64,000 nt of DNA. It comes from Chamaelirium japonicum (taxonomy: Eukaryota; Streptophyta; Magnoliopsida; Liliales; Melanthiaceae). This document shows, piece by piece, positions 44,066 to 57,772 of this stretch. Each line of letters opens with the position of its first letter. The stretch's first letter is position 1. The stretch lies in contig OX393555.1 of assembly GCA_947650365.1 (NCBI GenBank), positions 15,278,251 to 15,342,250 on the forward strand, in the 5' to 3' direction. The notes below the pieces were generated by a model. It had not been told where the DNA came from. It saw nothing but the letters and a program-made list of their open reading frames with translations, and made no database searches. A program made the position numbers and the translations under genes.

Positions 44066-44989
44066 GGTGGTGCCATCTTTGGCATCCCCCCAACATCTCC
44101 CAAGCCACCTCCCGTTGATGAGTTTGGGGTGTTGATTGCAGTGGATGAGTTTAGTGTTGGCTGCAGGTAATCAGGGAGGTTCAATGGATAACATTTCTAA
44201 AAAAAATTCATAAGGTTCAATGAAAAAAAAAATAAAGATAAAATGATTACTTAGTATTTAAGAAATGACATTTTCAGTATTAACATTTATTACACATATT
44301 CCTACTCAAGTTTCTGCAAAAAGAAACTCTCTAAAAGAAGAATTGAAACTTAAGTATCCTACCAAAGTAAGAGAGATAATTTATTCCTAATAGCTTAAAA
44401 CAAAAAATATTCATATATACCAAAGCATCACTTGTTATAGCACTCAATTTTTAATTCTATCATATCCACGTGAATAGATAAAAAGATGGGTTACTGATGC
44501 ATCAACATGTTACATATTTATTCAAAAGACTTAAAATATTGTGACATAAAGTGGGACATACTGGCGGACATAATATGGTGCTTGGTATGGTGACCAAGGT
44601 ACTCTATCTTGAAAGATAGGAAGACTTGTTAAAAAAAAAAGAAATTAAAAAACCTCCCACATTGAACACATACTCCCTTAAAAAATGAATCGATCATCTT
44701 TAACTTGCTATTGAAGGAATTTATAAATAAAAGAATAATATAACCAAAAAAAAAAATAGAGAGTCGATGTAGAGATAGAGAGAGAGAGAGAGGCCTTCCA
44801 CCATCGTCTTCAATCAAGAAAGACCGGTGATCAATGGATTTACTCATAAGAATCCAATAAACCCCCGGCCTCTTACTCAAACATTATAATCTTCTAATTT
44901 GAAATTAAACAAAGAAAGCTTTTCTTCTATTTATGCCAAGGTGTGAAGGACGGCTAAAGTTGTTGAAGTTCAAATGATTGGGGTGCAGC

Positions 44990-45265
44990 TACAATGTCAG
45001 ATCACACACGGCGAGCATCGAGGACTTCAGGGGAGTTGGGGACGTGGTCACCTTCTCCCGGGGTGCATAAGGCAAGGCTTGAACGGTGAGCATCGAGAAC
45101 TTCAATGGAGTTGGGGACGGGGTCACCTTCAACACCGGGGCTTTTCCGAAGGTGGTGGTGTTGAACGTTGTTACAACGCATGTCCTGCCAACGCTGCGGT
45201 CACTCAACCACACCAGCCACTATGTACACTACATGACCTACAATGACACTATCATCATCGCCTCC
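44990..45265 (+). pseudogene. Polygalacturonase-like N-terminal fragment
   Basis: SIENFNGVGDGVTFNTGAF resembles the start of GH28 proteins (family pattern: D-F-G-A-x-G-D-G-x-x-x-D-T-x-A-F). A second, diverged copy, SIEDFRGVGDVVTF, lies exactly 75 bp upstream, an in-frame tandem duplication. A stop follows at about 45266. The order relative to 43750 is reversed from a normal gene, consistent with separate capture or rearrangement. Confidence 0.5.
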
Positions 45266-45379
45266 TAGGCCTGCTTATCAAATGCTCAATTTATGATTTA
45301 AGGCAACCGACTTGGGAACTGACGTTGAGGTCGACACGACATTCGAAGTCGAAGCGACATGAAGAGAAGAGTCTCACGA

Positions 45380-45416
<37 letters not shown>

Positions 45417-45772
45417 TCGGACCTACGGTTTATGAGAGAGAGAGAGAGAGTTTTCATATTCCAGTTGTATCCATCCAGAAAAACCCGGCTTGATACAAAG
45501 CCATCGTTTCATATACCTACTTAGTATATCTCATTAATTATGTTTTATTGCAATAACTGCTTTGAACCACACGTGTCAGATCCCAGACAAATACAATCCT
45601 TCTTAAATAGGCGGAGGCGTTCACCCAGTTTAGTTTTTATAATAAATGCGCTCACACAACGATTGATCCCGTTTTCAACAGGTCCCACGTGTTAGAACCT
45701 TGGAGAACCCTTCTTTAATAGGGATCCACGTGTCAAAACCCGGTTGAGAGGGCTCCGTTTTAGTATATAGTA

Positions 45773-46089
45773 CTAGTAAGAAACCCGGACAATGCCCAGA
45801 TGAGCTTCATGCACAGCCATTTGGCACAGATGACATCACAAATGTTTGAAGAAGTATGAAATCTAAAGTGAGTGTGATTCACTTGTTAGAGAGAGAGAGA
45901 GGGAGAGAGATTAACTTCAAATGATAATTAAATGTCATTGAATGAGTGTTTTATTATCTTTATGGTAGGTTTTTAATAGGATTTAAAACTGAGCCGTGTT
46001 CACACATGGAAGAATGATTATGGTTCTTTAAAAGACGTCCACGTGTCACAACATGGGAGAGAGGCTTCTGTTTTAGTATATAGTATAGA
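45773..46089 (-). mobile_element. Small Helitron, minus orientation
   Basis: On the minus strand it starts TCTATACTATATACTAAAAC after an A, has ACATGGGAGAGAGGCTTC-type sequence like the 36.3-37.6 kb units, and ends with a degraded hairpin and GGGTTTCTTACTAG followed by T. 317 bp, non-coding. Confidence 0.7.
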
Positions 46090-46420
46090 TTTCCGTAACA
46101 ATCAATTCTCAAATCGGTAATTATTCGAACCAAACTGTGCAACATAAAATCTTTGGCGCCATAAATGCAGTATGGTTTGCCATGCCCCGCCGATTTCGAT
46201 CCCATCACACCCTACCTGTAACGTTACCTCCTCCCAATCATCTACTTCCGTCTCTTGTACGAGACGAGTGAGCGGCGATTTGGGTTCCCTTATCCTCACA
46301 AGTGGTGACGACACCGCATCCCGATCTCTGTTAAAACTTCGGCGCCCCCCTCACCTCCCCCTATCGAGCCGTCGGAGATCGAAGCGAGTGATAGCTCCAG
46401 TTCTGCTTCGCTTAAGAGTA
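46090..46420 (+). promoter_or_regulatory. Upstream region of IGPS
   Basis: Non-repetitive sequence between the Helitron and the IGPS start codon, presumably promoter and 5' UTR. An open frame from 46172 runs in phase into the coding start, so a longer N-terminus cannot be excluded, but ATG 46421 gives a normal plastid-type leader. No TATA box is convincing. Confidence 0.4.
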
Positions 46421-46576
46421 ATGGCGGGCGTTTCTTTCACTACCGATCCTAGGGTTAGGGTTTCGATCCCGGGGTTTGCTTCGCCGAAGTGCAGGAAGAA
46501 TCCATCCTGGGTTCCGGGGAATTTGATGGAGAACGCGAGGAGATCGGCTCCTCTCCGCTGCGGGAGGACCGAAGAG
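46421..46576 (+). CDS. IGPS: IGPS exon 1 (transit peptide)
   Basis: ATG at 46421, ending GAG with donor GTCTGT; 52 codons, [19 protein letters not shown] onward, rich in Ser, Arg and Pro with few acidic residues, as in chloroplast targeting sequences. Confidence 0.75.
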
Positions 46577-49500
46577 GTCTGTAATCCTCCCTCTAAGCTC
46601 TTCGGATTGTGGGTTTGTTTGGATCAATTGCTCGTGGATTAGGGATTGGGAGTTTGATTGCACGTTAATACCTTTTGTCGAAGTGATTTAGAGTAGATTT
46701 TTACTGTTTTGTGTAAGAATTAAAGACTTTGGGTTCTAAAGTTTCGGGCTTTTGTAATTTTACCAGAAGAAAATCTAGAGGTGTTTGCTACAATGTTTAA
46801 TGAGACTTGGAAGAAGAAAAAAGAGGGTTATCATTTGATTTTAGTCTAGAGGGTTCTGATACCAATGCCAGGAGGCGAAGGCGGATCCACGGATCCCTCG
46901 AGGTCGCTGGCAAACAGCACGGGAGCACTGTACTGTCTCACACCACAAAACCCAGCTCCGAGATGGAGGAGCAAATCGCACTGTTGAAGAAGGGTGGGAG
47001 TAGGAAGAAGAGGAGAGAGAGAGAGAGTTCTCACTCTCTATTGGTGTCCCTCGATATGTGTATCTGCTTTCTCTATGCCTTTCCTTTACGAGGGGAGGAT
47101 GCCTTCTTCGGGGAGTTCGATTCCTCTCTGGTTAAGTGTTCGTCTGGTTTCCCACGAGTGGTCGCACTTGGGCTACTCAGCCCTACTGCACACTCAATCG
47201 AGCACAACTGTTGGCCCAGCCATGGGGAATCAGACGAACATGAACACCAACTAGAGAGGATTTGAACTCCTATTAGAGGGGATAGAAGGAGTCAGTTGCA
47301 TGCACGCAGTCGTTCCACAATATGAGGTATGTGTTCCCAATAGGTATAATGGGTTCCCTGCAGAGGTGCAAATCCCAACACAATGCATGTAATTATTAGA
47401 AAATAAAAGTTCAATTGGGTGACTTTGATCAGAAAAAGTTTCAATCAAATATTATATTTTTGTTTTGTTTGAGAGTTTTACAAGCTAATTCATAAGAGGG
47501 GAGTTCTTAATTACGTTGGGAACAAAAATTAAAAGGTAAATAAGGTAAATTCATTGTAAGAGTTAGCGTCTTTGTTGCTAGATTTATTTATTTTGCCATT
47601 ACTAATATGACTCTAAATAAGGTAAACTCCTTTTATTTTTTGGCTTATGATATATGCATCAGAGATGAACATGTTTCCTTACGCAGAACATTAGAGCGTT
47701 GCTCCCTGGTGTATTAAGCTGAAACTATTCAACCAATGAAATAGATCTCCTTTCCTCCCAGTTAGTCTATTGGGTTTATGGCACTTTATGCTAGGCCCCT
47801 CTCATGGCAAAAGTAACATAGGGTTGTTATGAGGTGGTTAAACCAATAAATGTAGTTCTTCAATTTTTATGGAGCCTTCTTTGTTATATTTGTGCGTCAT
47901 AGCCGTGTTGGAGCCGGTGTCCCCTTAGCGTGGATTTTCTAGATTAACATTACTGAATAATGGTTCTGATTAATGAATAACTAAAATGGTATGCGTAATT
48001 CATATATAATAAGGACCCTAGGTAACACAGTAAGCCATTGAGGTGCATGGTGGGTTCATACTTGGGAGACCTAGTGGATCAGTCCTGTGTAGACCTATAC
48101 TGAGTTCACAACTTTGGTGATGTTGGTCGCTTCACCGGGAATAAACTTTTGGCAGGTAGGGGGATGTGGTGAAGTCTCCACCACGAGGACGTTGGATCTC
48201 CATTCACCTGACCAAGCACGATGATCGTGTTGAACAGAAACTAGGACGGTGCACGGATCAGTGGGTCAGACACTGGTGCATTAAACGTCTTATTTCTTTA
48301 GGTAATATGTCGTTTACCCTGAATAACCATGCCTACTAAGATAACAAGTTGTGTGGTGTTTTAATGTACCAACATGTACTGACCTACCATAGTCCAATAT
48401 CATGGTACGTTGGGTTACCCGACTAGCATTGGAGTGACATGCAACTCCTATTGGCTATCTGACATCCAGAGATGAATGAGTGTATTCAATGAGTCATACT
48501 ATTCACATATTAAACTGAAACTGTGTGTGCTCATGAATGCCTACATTTCACCAAGTACCTCCCTTTCATTAGTTCTGTTTTCTTCACCCGTTTTTTCCTG
48601 ATTTTGCAACTGAACTTTTCCTTAAAGCATCCTCAAATATTTAGTTCAATATATTATCAAAGCAGCACAAATAAAAATAATTCCAGCCTAATCCATGTAC
48701 ATCTACAATTTGTAGGATGAGTCGTCATGTTCTATTTTCATACGTTTTGTTATTGGTTTTGCAGGAGGCAACAGATGCATGTGTCAGAGTTACCTATAGT
48801 AGTGATTACTTTGCAAATTCGATCGAAGTCGTGCAATGGGAAAATGGGAAAACACAGGATGACATAGCAGCAGAGCAGGGTATCAGAATTAGAAGACATC
48901 CTCCTACAAGAATCCCTATGGACACTGATGGCCCTCATGGCACTTTTGAGTTCTCCTTGGAGAATGAGGAAAGCACTCCCCGCAATATTTTAGAGAAAAT
49001 AATATGGGACAAGGGCATGGAAGTCTCTCAGGCACTTTCAAAACCATTTAATTCTTTTTTCCTTTTTGGTTTGAATGGAGGGGTTAGTTACAATATATAT
49101 TTCTGATTTTCCAGTTGAAAGAAGGAAAACCTTTAACTGTTCTGAACAAATTTCTTGAGGATGCCCCTCCTGTTAGAGATTTTGTTGGGGCTCTGAAGGC
49201 AGCCTATCGGCAAAAGAGTTTGCCTGCTTTGATAGCTGAGGTGAAAAAGGCTTCTCCAAGCAGAGGGGTGCTGCGGGAAGATTTTGATCCTGTGAGTTTT
49301 ACTTGTTCCATTCTTCCTTGCTTTGAATTTAAGACTAACAACTAATCATTAAGTGAAGAACCTGTTCTTTATAGAAACCTCATTCAAGATTTTATGGGCG
49401 AATAAGTTTCCTCAGTGCTGGTATTGAATTAATATATTAAACTTTTGGGTTGAAGCATAATTATCATGTTTCAACCTCATGAGTAACAAAGTACTACATG

Positions 49501-52500
49501 AAGTTGACATGTTCTGTTAATAACAGTATAACAGTACTGTAGTTGTTCATCATAGATTTTGAAGCTCGTGTTGCGTACCTACTTCAAGTAATAAAGTAAA
49601 GAAAGATGAATTCAACTTGATCTTGCTTATGAGATTGAGGGGATTGTTGATTTGTGGTTGTACTTTTGTTTGTGTGGTATAATTCCTAGATGACACCTTT
49701 GTATTTAGATGATACCTTGGTATTTCGATATACTGTAATAAAATAAAGGCTCTGGCAATGATCTGATGATGCGGCGATGATTTAAGGATGCAGGTCAGGC
49801 TGCATGAAGAGCTCAATCTCACAAGATGAGTGTGGCAGAGATGAGGATGTTGAGGTGGATGTGTGGAAAAACTAGGAGGGATGAGGATGTTGAGGTGGAT
49901 GTGCGGAAAAATTAGGAGGGATAGAGTGAGGAATGAGTGTATTAGAGAAAGTGTTGGAGTTGCACCAATTGAGGACAAGATAATTTAGAATAGATTTAAA
50001 GATGGTTTGGGCATGTACAACATAAAGTAGAGTCGGCCTCGATAAGGAGAGGGTCTCAGATTAGTGTGGAATGTCCAAGGAGAAGGGGAAGACCTAAAAT
50101 AACATTGATGGAAGTTGTCAGAAAAGACATGGAAAAACTTTCATTGACAACATATATAGTCCTAAATAGAAATAATTGGCGAAGAAACATTCATAAAGCA
50201 GACACCAAGTAATGGGACATGGCTTGATGGGTAACCAAGGTTAAAGTTTTAGCAATCTAGTAAACTTACTTCTTTAATAGAAAGCCCCAACTTATTTATT
50301 TTCTCAATTCTGTGCGGTCGAGTAATAGAAAGACTCATGGCTTTCTTCAACAACAGACTTTAAATTGAGACCTGCCCTTGTCTGCCACCTGTTAAGGGAC
50401 TTATTGGAATGGCCCGTGCTGATAAATGATGAAAACCTTTCAAAGACTCATTACGTACCTTTGACCGATCTTTCCAATTCATGAAACTCGCTTGCATACT
50501 CCTTATGTTTTTTTAGGTAAAATTCCATATGCCTCATTTGTCTTAGAGTTTCTTAAAAATCATGTAACTTATAACCTGATATTTCCCAAGGAAAATTTTA
50601 TTTCTTACTCTATGATGAAGTTCTACTTTTTCTTCAATAAAGAAAACTAGCTTGACAAATAGTTTGATTTATCACAGGTTGAAATAGCTATTGCATATGA
50701 GAAAAATGGAGCGGCTTGCTTAAGTGTTTTGACGGATGAAAAATACTTTCAGGTGCATTCTCTCTTTAAATTATCTGTGACAACATTTATTATAGTACAT
50801 TTAGAAACTGATCATTAACTTTAGTTACTTAATTGAGCAATTTTCTTTTCTTTCCTAATTAGGGAAGCTTTGAAAATCTAGAGGCCATACGCAGAGCTGG
50901 AGTTAAGGTTTGTATCACTATCATTACATATTCTTTCTAGTTAGGCACATCTTATTTGCTATATATACTTATGTCATGGCTCCTTTTTTGCTTGTTTAAT
51001 TTATATCATTTTATTATGAGCGTCTAAAATGAATGAAAATTTTCAGTGCCCTCTTCTCTGCAAAGAGTTCATCATTGATGCTTGGCAAATTTATTACGCA
51101 CGGTCAAAAGGCGCAGATGCTATCCTCTTAATTGCTGCTGTGTTACCTGATCTTGATATCAAATATTTGACTAAAATCTGCAGACAGCTTGGCCTTGCAG
51201 CACTGGTTGAGGTCTGTGATTTTTCTTCTTATATTTCATGCTATTGTTAAATTGATTAAATTGCAAAGCTTCCTTACTCCTGTGTTGCCTTGTCTTGATA
51301 TCAAATATTTGACTAGAACCTGCAGAAAACTTGACATAGCGACACTGGTTGAGGTCTGCGACCTTGCTTCTCTATATTTATTGCTTACTTTAAATGGATT
51401 AAATCGTAATGTTTTCATCTACATATCAAATACATTTTCCAATTATATTTTTGGGGTTGCTTGGTTCCTTCGATATCAAAAGAATTGTCTGATTTTCACA
51501 ATCTTTGGAAAAGGATATAAAACCTGGAACTGGAATTTGTTCTTTGATTAAATTTCCAAAATACACTATTTATCCTTTTAGCAACCAAGAATCTCCAGAA
51601 GATCATATGTTAAAATGTCTTCTTCTTTGAACCCAGCCAATACAGAATCCTTCAAATGCATCCTTAAGCTTTTAGTTGATCTTAATTGGAATGTTTCTAG
51701 TCTCATTTGTTGGCTTTGATTAAGTACTAGTGCTCTACAATTGGTGATTTTTAGCATCTTTTTTACTCTATTTGATCATTATTGGAAAGTTTTCTAGTCT
51801 CATTCGTTGGCTTTGATTAAGTACTAGAGCTCTACAAGTGGTGCTTTTTGGCATCTTCATCTTTTATACTCTTTGTATTAGTCAATGAACAAATCTATAT
51901 CATTTATCATAAAAAAAAAATCATTTTCACATGGTTGGATATGAATTTGAGCAATTTGAACTCCATTTGATGACAAGTGATTTCTTGGGAGCCTACCATG
52001 TGCTTAATATTGGTGTTTCAATTTGAGATTTACTTTTGATCCTTTACCCACATTTTGGGTCAATGAAGCTGACAATGACTGCAGGACTTAAGCTGATTCT
52101 ATAGTGTCATCCCATCTGAGTTTTTTCCTGATCTTGACATTATCATGAAGCAAGTCTAAAAGATTCCTTTATATGATATTAGTCAGATATAAGTTCAGGT
52201 CCATCATTTAGTTTTCTGGTTAAACTGTCAGACGTAAGGTTATTGTGAAACTAATTTATTTGTAATTATTTTCTTCTAGGTGCACAATGAAAGGGAAATG
52301 GACCGTGTTTTGGGCATAGATGGGATCCAGTTAATTGGTATAAATAACCGTGACCTAGGTATGCTGCTATATCCTGAAATTGTGTAATTTGTGGTAAAGG
52401 ATTTCCTGGTTTTATCTAAATGGTATCAATGACTGATATCTTTTGTGCCTTAGTAAAAATAGAGGATCATGGATTAGATATACAAGATTTTTCTGATATA

Positions 52501-53564
52501 TCAGAGTAATGCGAGGAATGTTTACAACTATCTGATTTTCTCCTTTAGTGGGAATTTGCAAATCACGGTAGCATATCTAGAATTGAGAATTGTTTAGATA
52601 TATCCTTGTCAAAATTTTCTTATGTTTGACTTGTGGCCTATGCAGTGGGTGTTTATTTTTTTAATGTGTTGTGTCTTGAGACCTCATCTTACTAGGACAA
52701 GACTTTATTGTGTCTTCTATTTTGAGGTTTCTGTCAAACTTTATATCCAGTAGGTTCTCTGAAAGATTTTCGATTAACATGTAATCAAAAGGCTATCTGC
52801 TGAGTATGACTCTAGGTATGAATTTTTTATTGTCGGTAGGTGTATCTAAGTTATAAGAATAACTTCCTTATGTTGATCTGACCATTGGTCTATTAGAAGG
52901 CTTCATAATAAAATGAGTTTAGCAGATTGCAAATTAGGTCATTGAGATAGATGTAAAAAGGCTGACAGAAAGTTGGGCTGAGTACCAAGGTGATTTCCAT
53001 AGTAATCTGGCAAGTGACTGAGATGATTTTGTCAGGTTTGATGAAAGATAGACACTGACACAACAACAAGGGGGCCTGGGTTAATGGGTCTGAGAACTGT
53101 GGTAACGATAAGTAATTCTTGGGACATTGAAAAAATTTGGGATGCTCTCTTTGACAGATGCCATGACCTATTTGTTATATTTATCCAATAACCTTAAAAG
53201 GAATGTTGCCTGACAAAACGTTGCTATTGTTTTGCAATCTGACTTTTGTATTTGATTATAAAATTATATTTTCTGCTTATTGCAGAAACTTTTGATATTG
53301 ATATTGCAAACACAAAAAAGCTCCTGGAGGGAGAGCGTGGTCAGATTATCCGCCAAAGGGACATAATTGTAAGTAAACTATTTGCATCCCTGATGAAGCA
53401 TCTTTAGGTGAAGTTGTGTTAATATGAGGGGTTCAAATACCTGGCAGTGCCTAATTAGTTACAGAGACCTAAATTTGATGTCAAAGGCATTTTAGGATAA
53501 ATATTTGTTGGAATAAATTAAGGATACAATTACATTCTGACTTTATTTGTTTTGTTAGAAAAAG

Positions 53565-53613
<49 letters not shown>

Positions 53614-56600
53614 GAACCTTAAGTGCACCATAAAGATATGCTAATGTGATTGTTGCAGCTGTGGCCCACCATCTATTGTCCTTTCTTTACGTCTTGTGTT
53701 AATTCACTTCTAAAAGAGATATGAAAAAGAAACACAAAGTACACAGAATAGTATAGGTTTATTATATGTAGGATGCTACAAGCTCTATTTAAAGCAAGGT
53801 TTCTGATTACAGGGCCGGGTTTGGATTCAACCCGGGCCTAAGACAAAACATTTCAGCTATTTCAACTCTTTCCCATTCAAGTTCTGCTATTCTAGATGAA
53901 GCTATTATATTAATAAAAATATATTAAAGTAAGAAAAATTAGTAATGATACAAATAAAAAATAACTATCAAGTAGCAACTACCAATTAACAACAGATGGT
54001 ATGAATACCACATACCACGGCGAGGTGGATTAAAGTTTGAGCTGTCATCATATTTCAAATGCACATAGCTTCGACATCATGGATAGAGCTTCAACCTAGA
54101 TCCTTGCTTTGTTTTGGTTCATTGGATTCAATTATTCTATGATTGTTCAAGTTAGTACCGGCCATAAAGAGGATCATTATCCGTCAAATTAACCAGAGTC
54201 AAATCGAAAAAGATCAGATTGACTAGGAATAGGTCTAAGATAGTTGGTTTCAATTTTAGAAAAGATAAGGAGTTAGGTTGCAAGATTTGAAGTTAGAATT
54301 TTATGCAAACGACCAATCACTGCTTCGGATTTTCAGTCACTTCACGAGGAGATAGTTCAGTTTTGACTCTCACAGCAGTCTACCGCCCTTTCTCGCCCTT
54401 TCAGTGTTTCAGCTCTCTCAACACTACAGATGGAGTCACCTGGTAGCTCTGCTATCTGAATACTGGACTCGGGAACCTCATACCATATGACTCTGGATGT
54501 CTCTCTGCTCACTACTTGCCAGCCTGTGTTGCATATCCCACCGATCCACACTGCGGATGGCTCTCGTTTAGTCATCTCGTAGTTTGATCCATTACTACAT
54601 CCTCAGATCCTATAGGCATCTTCTCCTTACCCTTTGTGCTTCATGCTCCTGCGCTACACATGCACCTCATTTCTATTAGTGCTCTATGTGATTTTGGCTG
54701 CTTGCGACTTTTACACCCTCCTTTTATTCTGTGTAGAATCTATGGGGCTGCTTCTCCTGATGCCGATCTATGGCATAGGTGCTTGGGTCATGCTTCGGAA
54801 CCACGACTTAAGAGGTTATTTTTTTCTGGGGCTCTCGATCATGGTCCTTTTCTGTCTCTGTCTACTTGTACTGGCTACAAGCTTGCAAAAGCTGCAGCAC
54901 TTCCCTTTTTCTCTAGTACGTCTCCAGATTTGCTCATTTTGATCTAGTTCACTCTGATATTTGGGGATCTTCTCCTCTTCCCTCTATAAATGTGTATTTA
55001 TATCATGTCTCCTTTGTGGATGATTACAATCGCTACACATGGGTCTACTTGCTTCGTCGTCACTTGGATATCCTCCAAGTCTATTAGGATTTCACATCCA
55101 TGATTCACAAAGTTCAGTCGACGCATCAAGATCTTTTGATCTAATTGTGTCTTTAAGTATCTATCTACCGCTATGCGCAGTCTTATTCAGTCCCATGGGA
55201 CGATTTTTCAGCACTCGTGTCCTTACATCCACGAGCAGAATGGCGTTGCTGAGAGAAAATATCACCATATTATTGCGACTATTCGTGCTCTCCTTTCCGG
55301 TTTTGTCCCTCGGCGCTTTTGAGCTGAGGCTCTTCTGACCTCGGTCCAGCTTATTAACATCACTTCTTCATCAGTTCTTTAGGATGACTTGTCTCCTCAC
55401 GAGCACCTCCTCTCTACCACTCCTGACTACAACCCTCTTCGCACGTTTGGGTGCACCTGTTTTGTTCTTCTTTCATCCTATGAGTGCACGAAACTGTCTA
55501 CTTAGGCAGCTAAGTGCATTCTTCTTGGGATCAACACTGAGCACAAGGGATACCGTTGTTATGACCCTATTGCTCGTCGCTTACGTATCTCTCGACACGT
55601 CTCCTTTGTTGAGAATACGCCCTACTATTCTTCTAAGGCTCAGGATCTTACCTTCCTAGTGGTTCCCTGTCCTCTATCCTTGACACTTGAGTCCCCTCCG
55701 TCGGCTCCTTTAGGCCCCCAGGCTCCACCGGCTCCTTCCTCACCCTCGGCTCTACCTGCTTCTTTACTGGTTGTTTCCCCAGCTTCTCCAGGGTATTCTT
55801 CCGGGCCGGCTCCACTTGCTTCTTTACCGGTTGTTTCCCCAGCTTCTCTAGGGGACTCCTCTGGGGCTTCCTCCTCCACGTTCGTGCATCTTTCCTCATC
55901 GGGTTGTCTCACCCTTTCCTCAGGTCTACTCTCGTCGGACTGCTCCTGTGTCTCAGTTTCCTTTCTCCTCGGAGGATGTCGGCTCTTTTGTTTTTGAGTT
56001 TGCTCATGGTCCTTCACCTACTGTGCCTGCTCCGTCATCACCTCTCGTGGATCTGTGCCCGCTTCGCTACCCTCAACGCCAACGCCACCCGCCTGATCGC
56101 ATTAGCCACGACACTGGGCCTCCTGACCGCTTTGGCTTTGTCTCTGTCTGTAGATACTCGCCTCAGTGTACTATTTATCTTACTGCTGTGCACGCAGATC
56201 AGGAGCCCCGGTCCTCCTTTGAGGCAATTCAGTTTTTTCAGTGACGTCAAGCCATGGACGAAGAATTCCAAGCCTTTCAGCAGACTCAGACCTATGATAT
56301 TGTCCCATTTCTCTCTGGCATTGAGCCTGTCAGCTGCAAGTGAATCTATAAGGTCAAGCACCGATCTGATGGATCCATTGAATGACACAAGGCTCGAGTG
56401 GTGACCCGTGGCTTTACTCAGGAGTATGACGTTGACTATAAAGAGACTTTTGCTCCGGTGGCTCAGATGACCACTGTTCGAGCTCTTCTGGCAGTTGCAG
56501 TCGTTCGTCGTTGGCTCATTTTTCAAATGGATGTGAAGATTGCATTTCTTCACGGTGACCTGTCTGAGACTGTTTATATGGATCTTCCTCCTGATCTTCG

Positions 56601-57706
56601 TGTTCCTCCTCAGCATGTGTGTCATTTTTGTCAGGTCATTTATAAGTTCAAGCAGGCTCCTCGCGTTTGGTTTGAGCGGTTCCGCAGTGCTGTCAGGGAG
56701 TTTGGTTATTCAGAGTGTAGTCAATACTAGTCTCTGTTTGTAAGGTCGTCCCCGTAGGGCCGGACGATCCTACTATTGTACGTGGACGACATGATTATCA
56801 CTGGGGATGACTCTGCTGTGATTGCTTGTCTTTAGTAGCACTTGAGGAGCCAATTTCAGATGAAGGACTTGAGTACTTTTCGCTACTTTCTCGGTCTTGA
56901 GGTTGCATACAGTGCAGATGGCATTCTACTCTTTTGACAAAAGTACTTTTCTGACATCCTTAGTCATGCTGCCCTTTCAGATACCCGCACTGTAGACACC
57001 CCTCTTGAGCTTCACTCAAAGCTACGTTCTACAGATGGAGTTCTTTTTACAGAATCCACTTGGTACAGATAGATTATGGGACAGCTCATCTACCTATGCA
57101 TCACTCGGCCTAACATTGCACATGTTGTCAGCGTTGTCAGTCAGTTTGTTGCAGCTCCACGCTCAGTTCACTACGGTGCTCTTCTTCGGATCCTCCGGTA
57201 CCTCAGAGGGACAGTTACTCGCTCCTTGTTTCTGTCGTCGTCTTTTCTCAGTCTTCGAGCCTACTCAGATGCAGACTGGGCTGGAGATCCGACTACATGC
57301 CGCTCCACCACTGATTACTGCTTGTTTCTTGGCGACTCTCTGATATCCTGGCGCAGCAAGAAGAAGAAATGGTGTCTCTTTCCAGCACTGAGGTTGAGTA
57401 CAGGGCCATGGCCTCCACGATCAAAGAGATAGTCCACCTTCGGTGTCTCCTCAGTGATCTCGGTGTCTCACTACCCTTCGTTCTCTCACCAGAGCAGATA
57501 GCTGACTTCTTCACGAAGTCACATCCTACGTCACACTTTTGGTCTTTAATTGACAAACTCTTGGTGCATGATCCACCTTGAGTTTGAGGGAGGGTGTTAA
57601 GATGTATTCATGTATATACATACACTTAGTGTATAGAGGACTTACATGTATTGTCTTTATATTGGCCTAATGAGATATCTCATCTCATTCTCTCCTCAAA
57701 CCTTAG

Positions 57707-57772
<66 letters not shown>

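Larger units (their letters stand above)
43380..45772 (-). mobile_element. Helitron carrying polygalacturonase fragments
   Basis: Read on the minus strand, the 3' end (plus 43380-43407) is an 8-bp-stem hairpin CCCGTGCATTGCACGGG, then TTCAATACTAG followed by T, the plant Helitron terminus. The 5' side (plus about 45755-45772) reads ACTATATACTAAAACGGAG, like the family 5' end but missing its first TC bases. Inside are two stretches resembling GH28 polygalacturonase (43750-44065 and 44990-45265). No Rep/helicase coding was seen, so it is non-autonomous. A second small Helitron abuts it at 45773. Confidence 0.6.

Noticed and set aside
46172-46420. Upstream in-frame extension of IGPS
   Set aside because: The frame is open but the added residues lack family similarity, and ATG 46421 gives a normal-length plastid leader.
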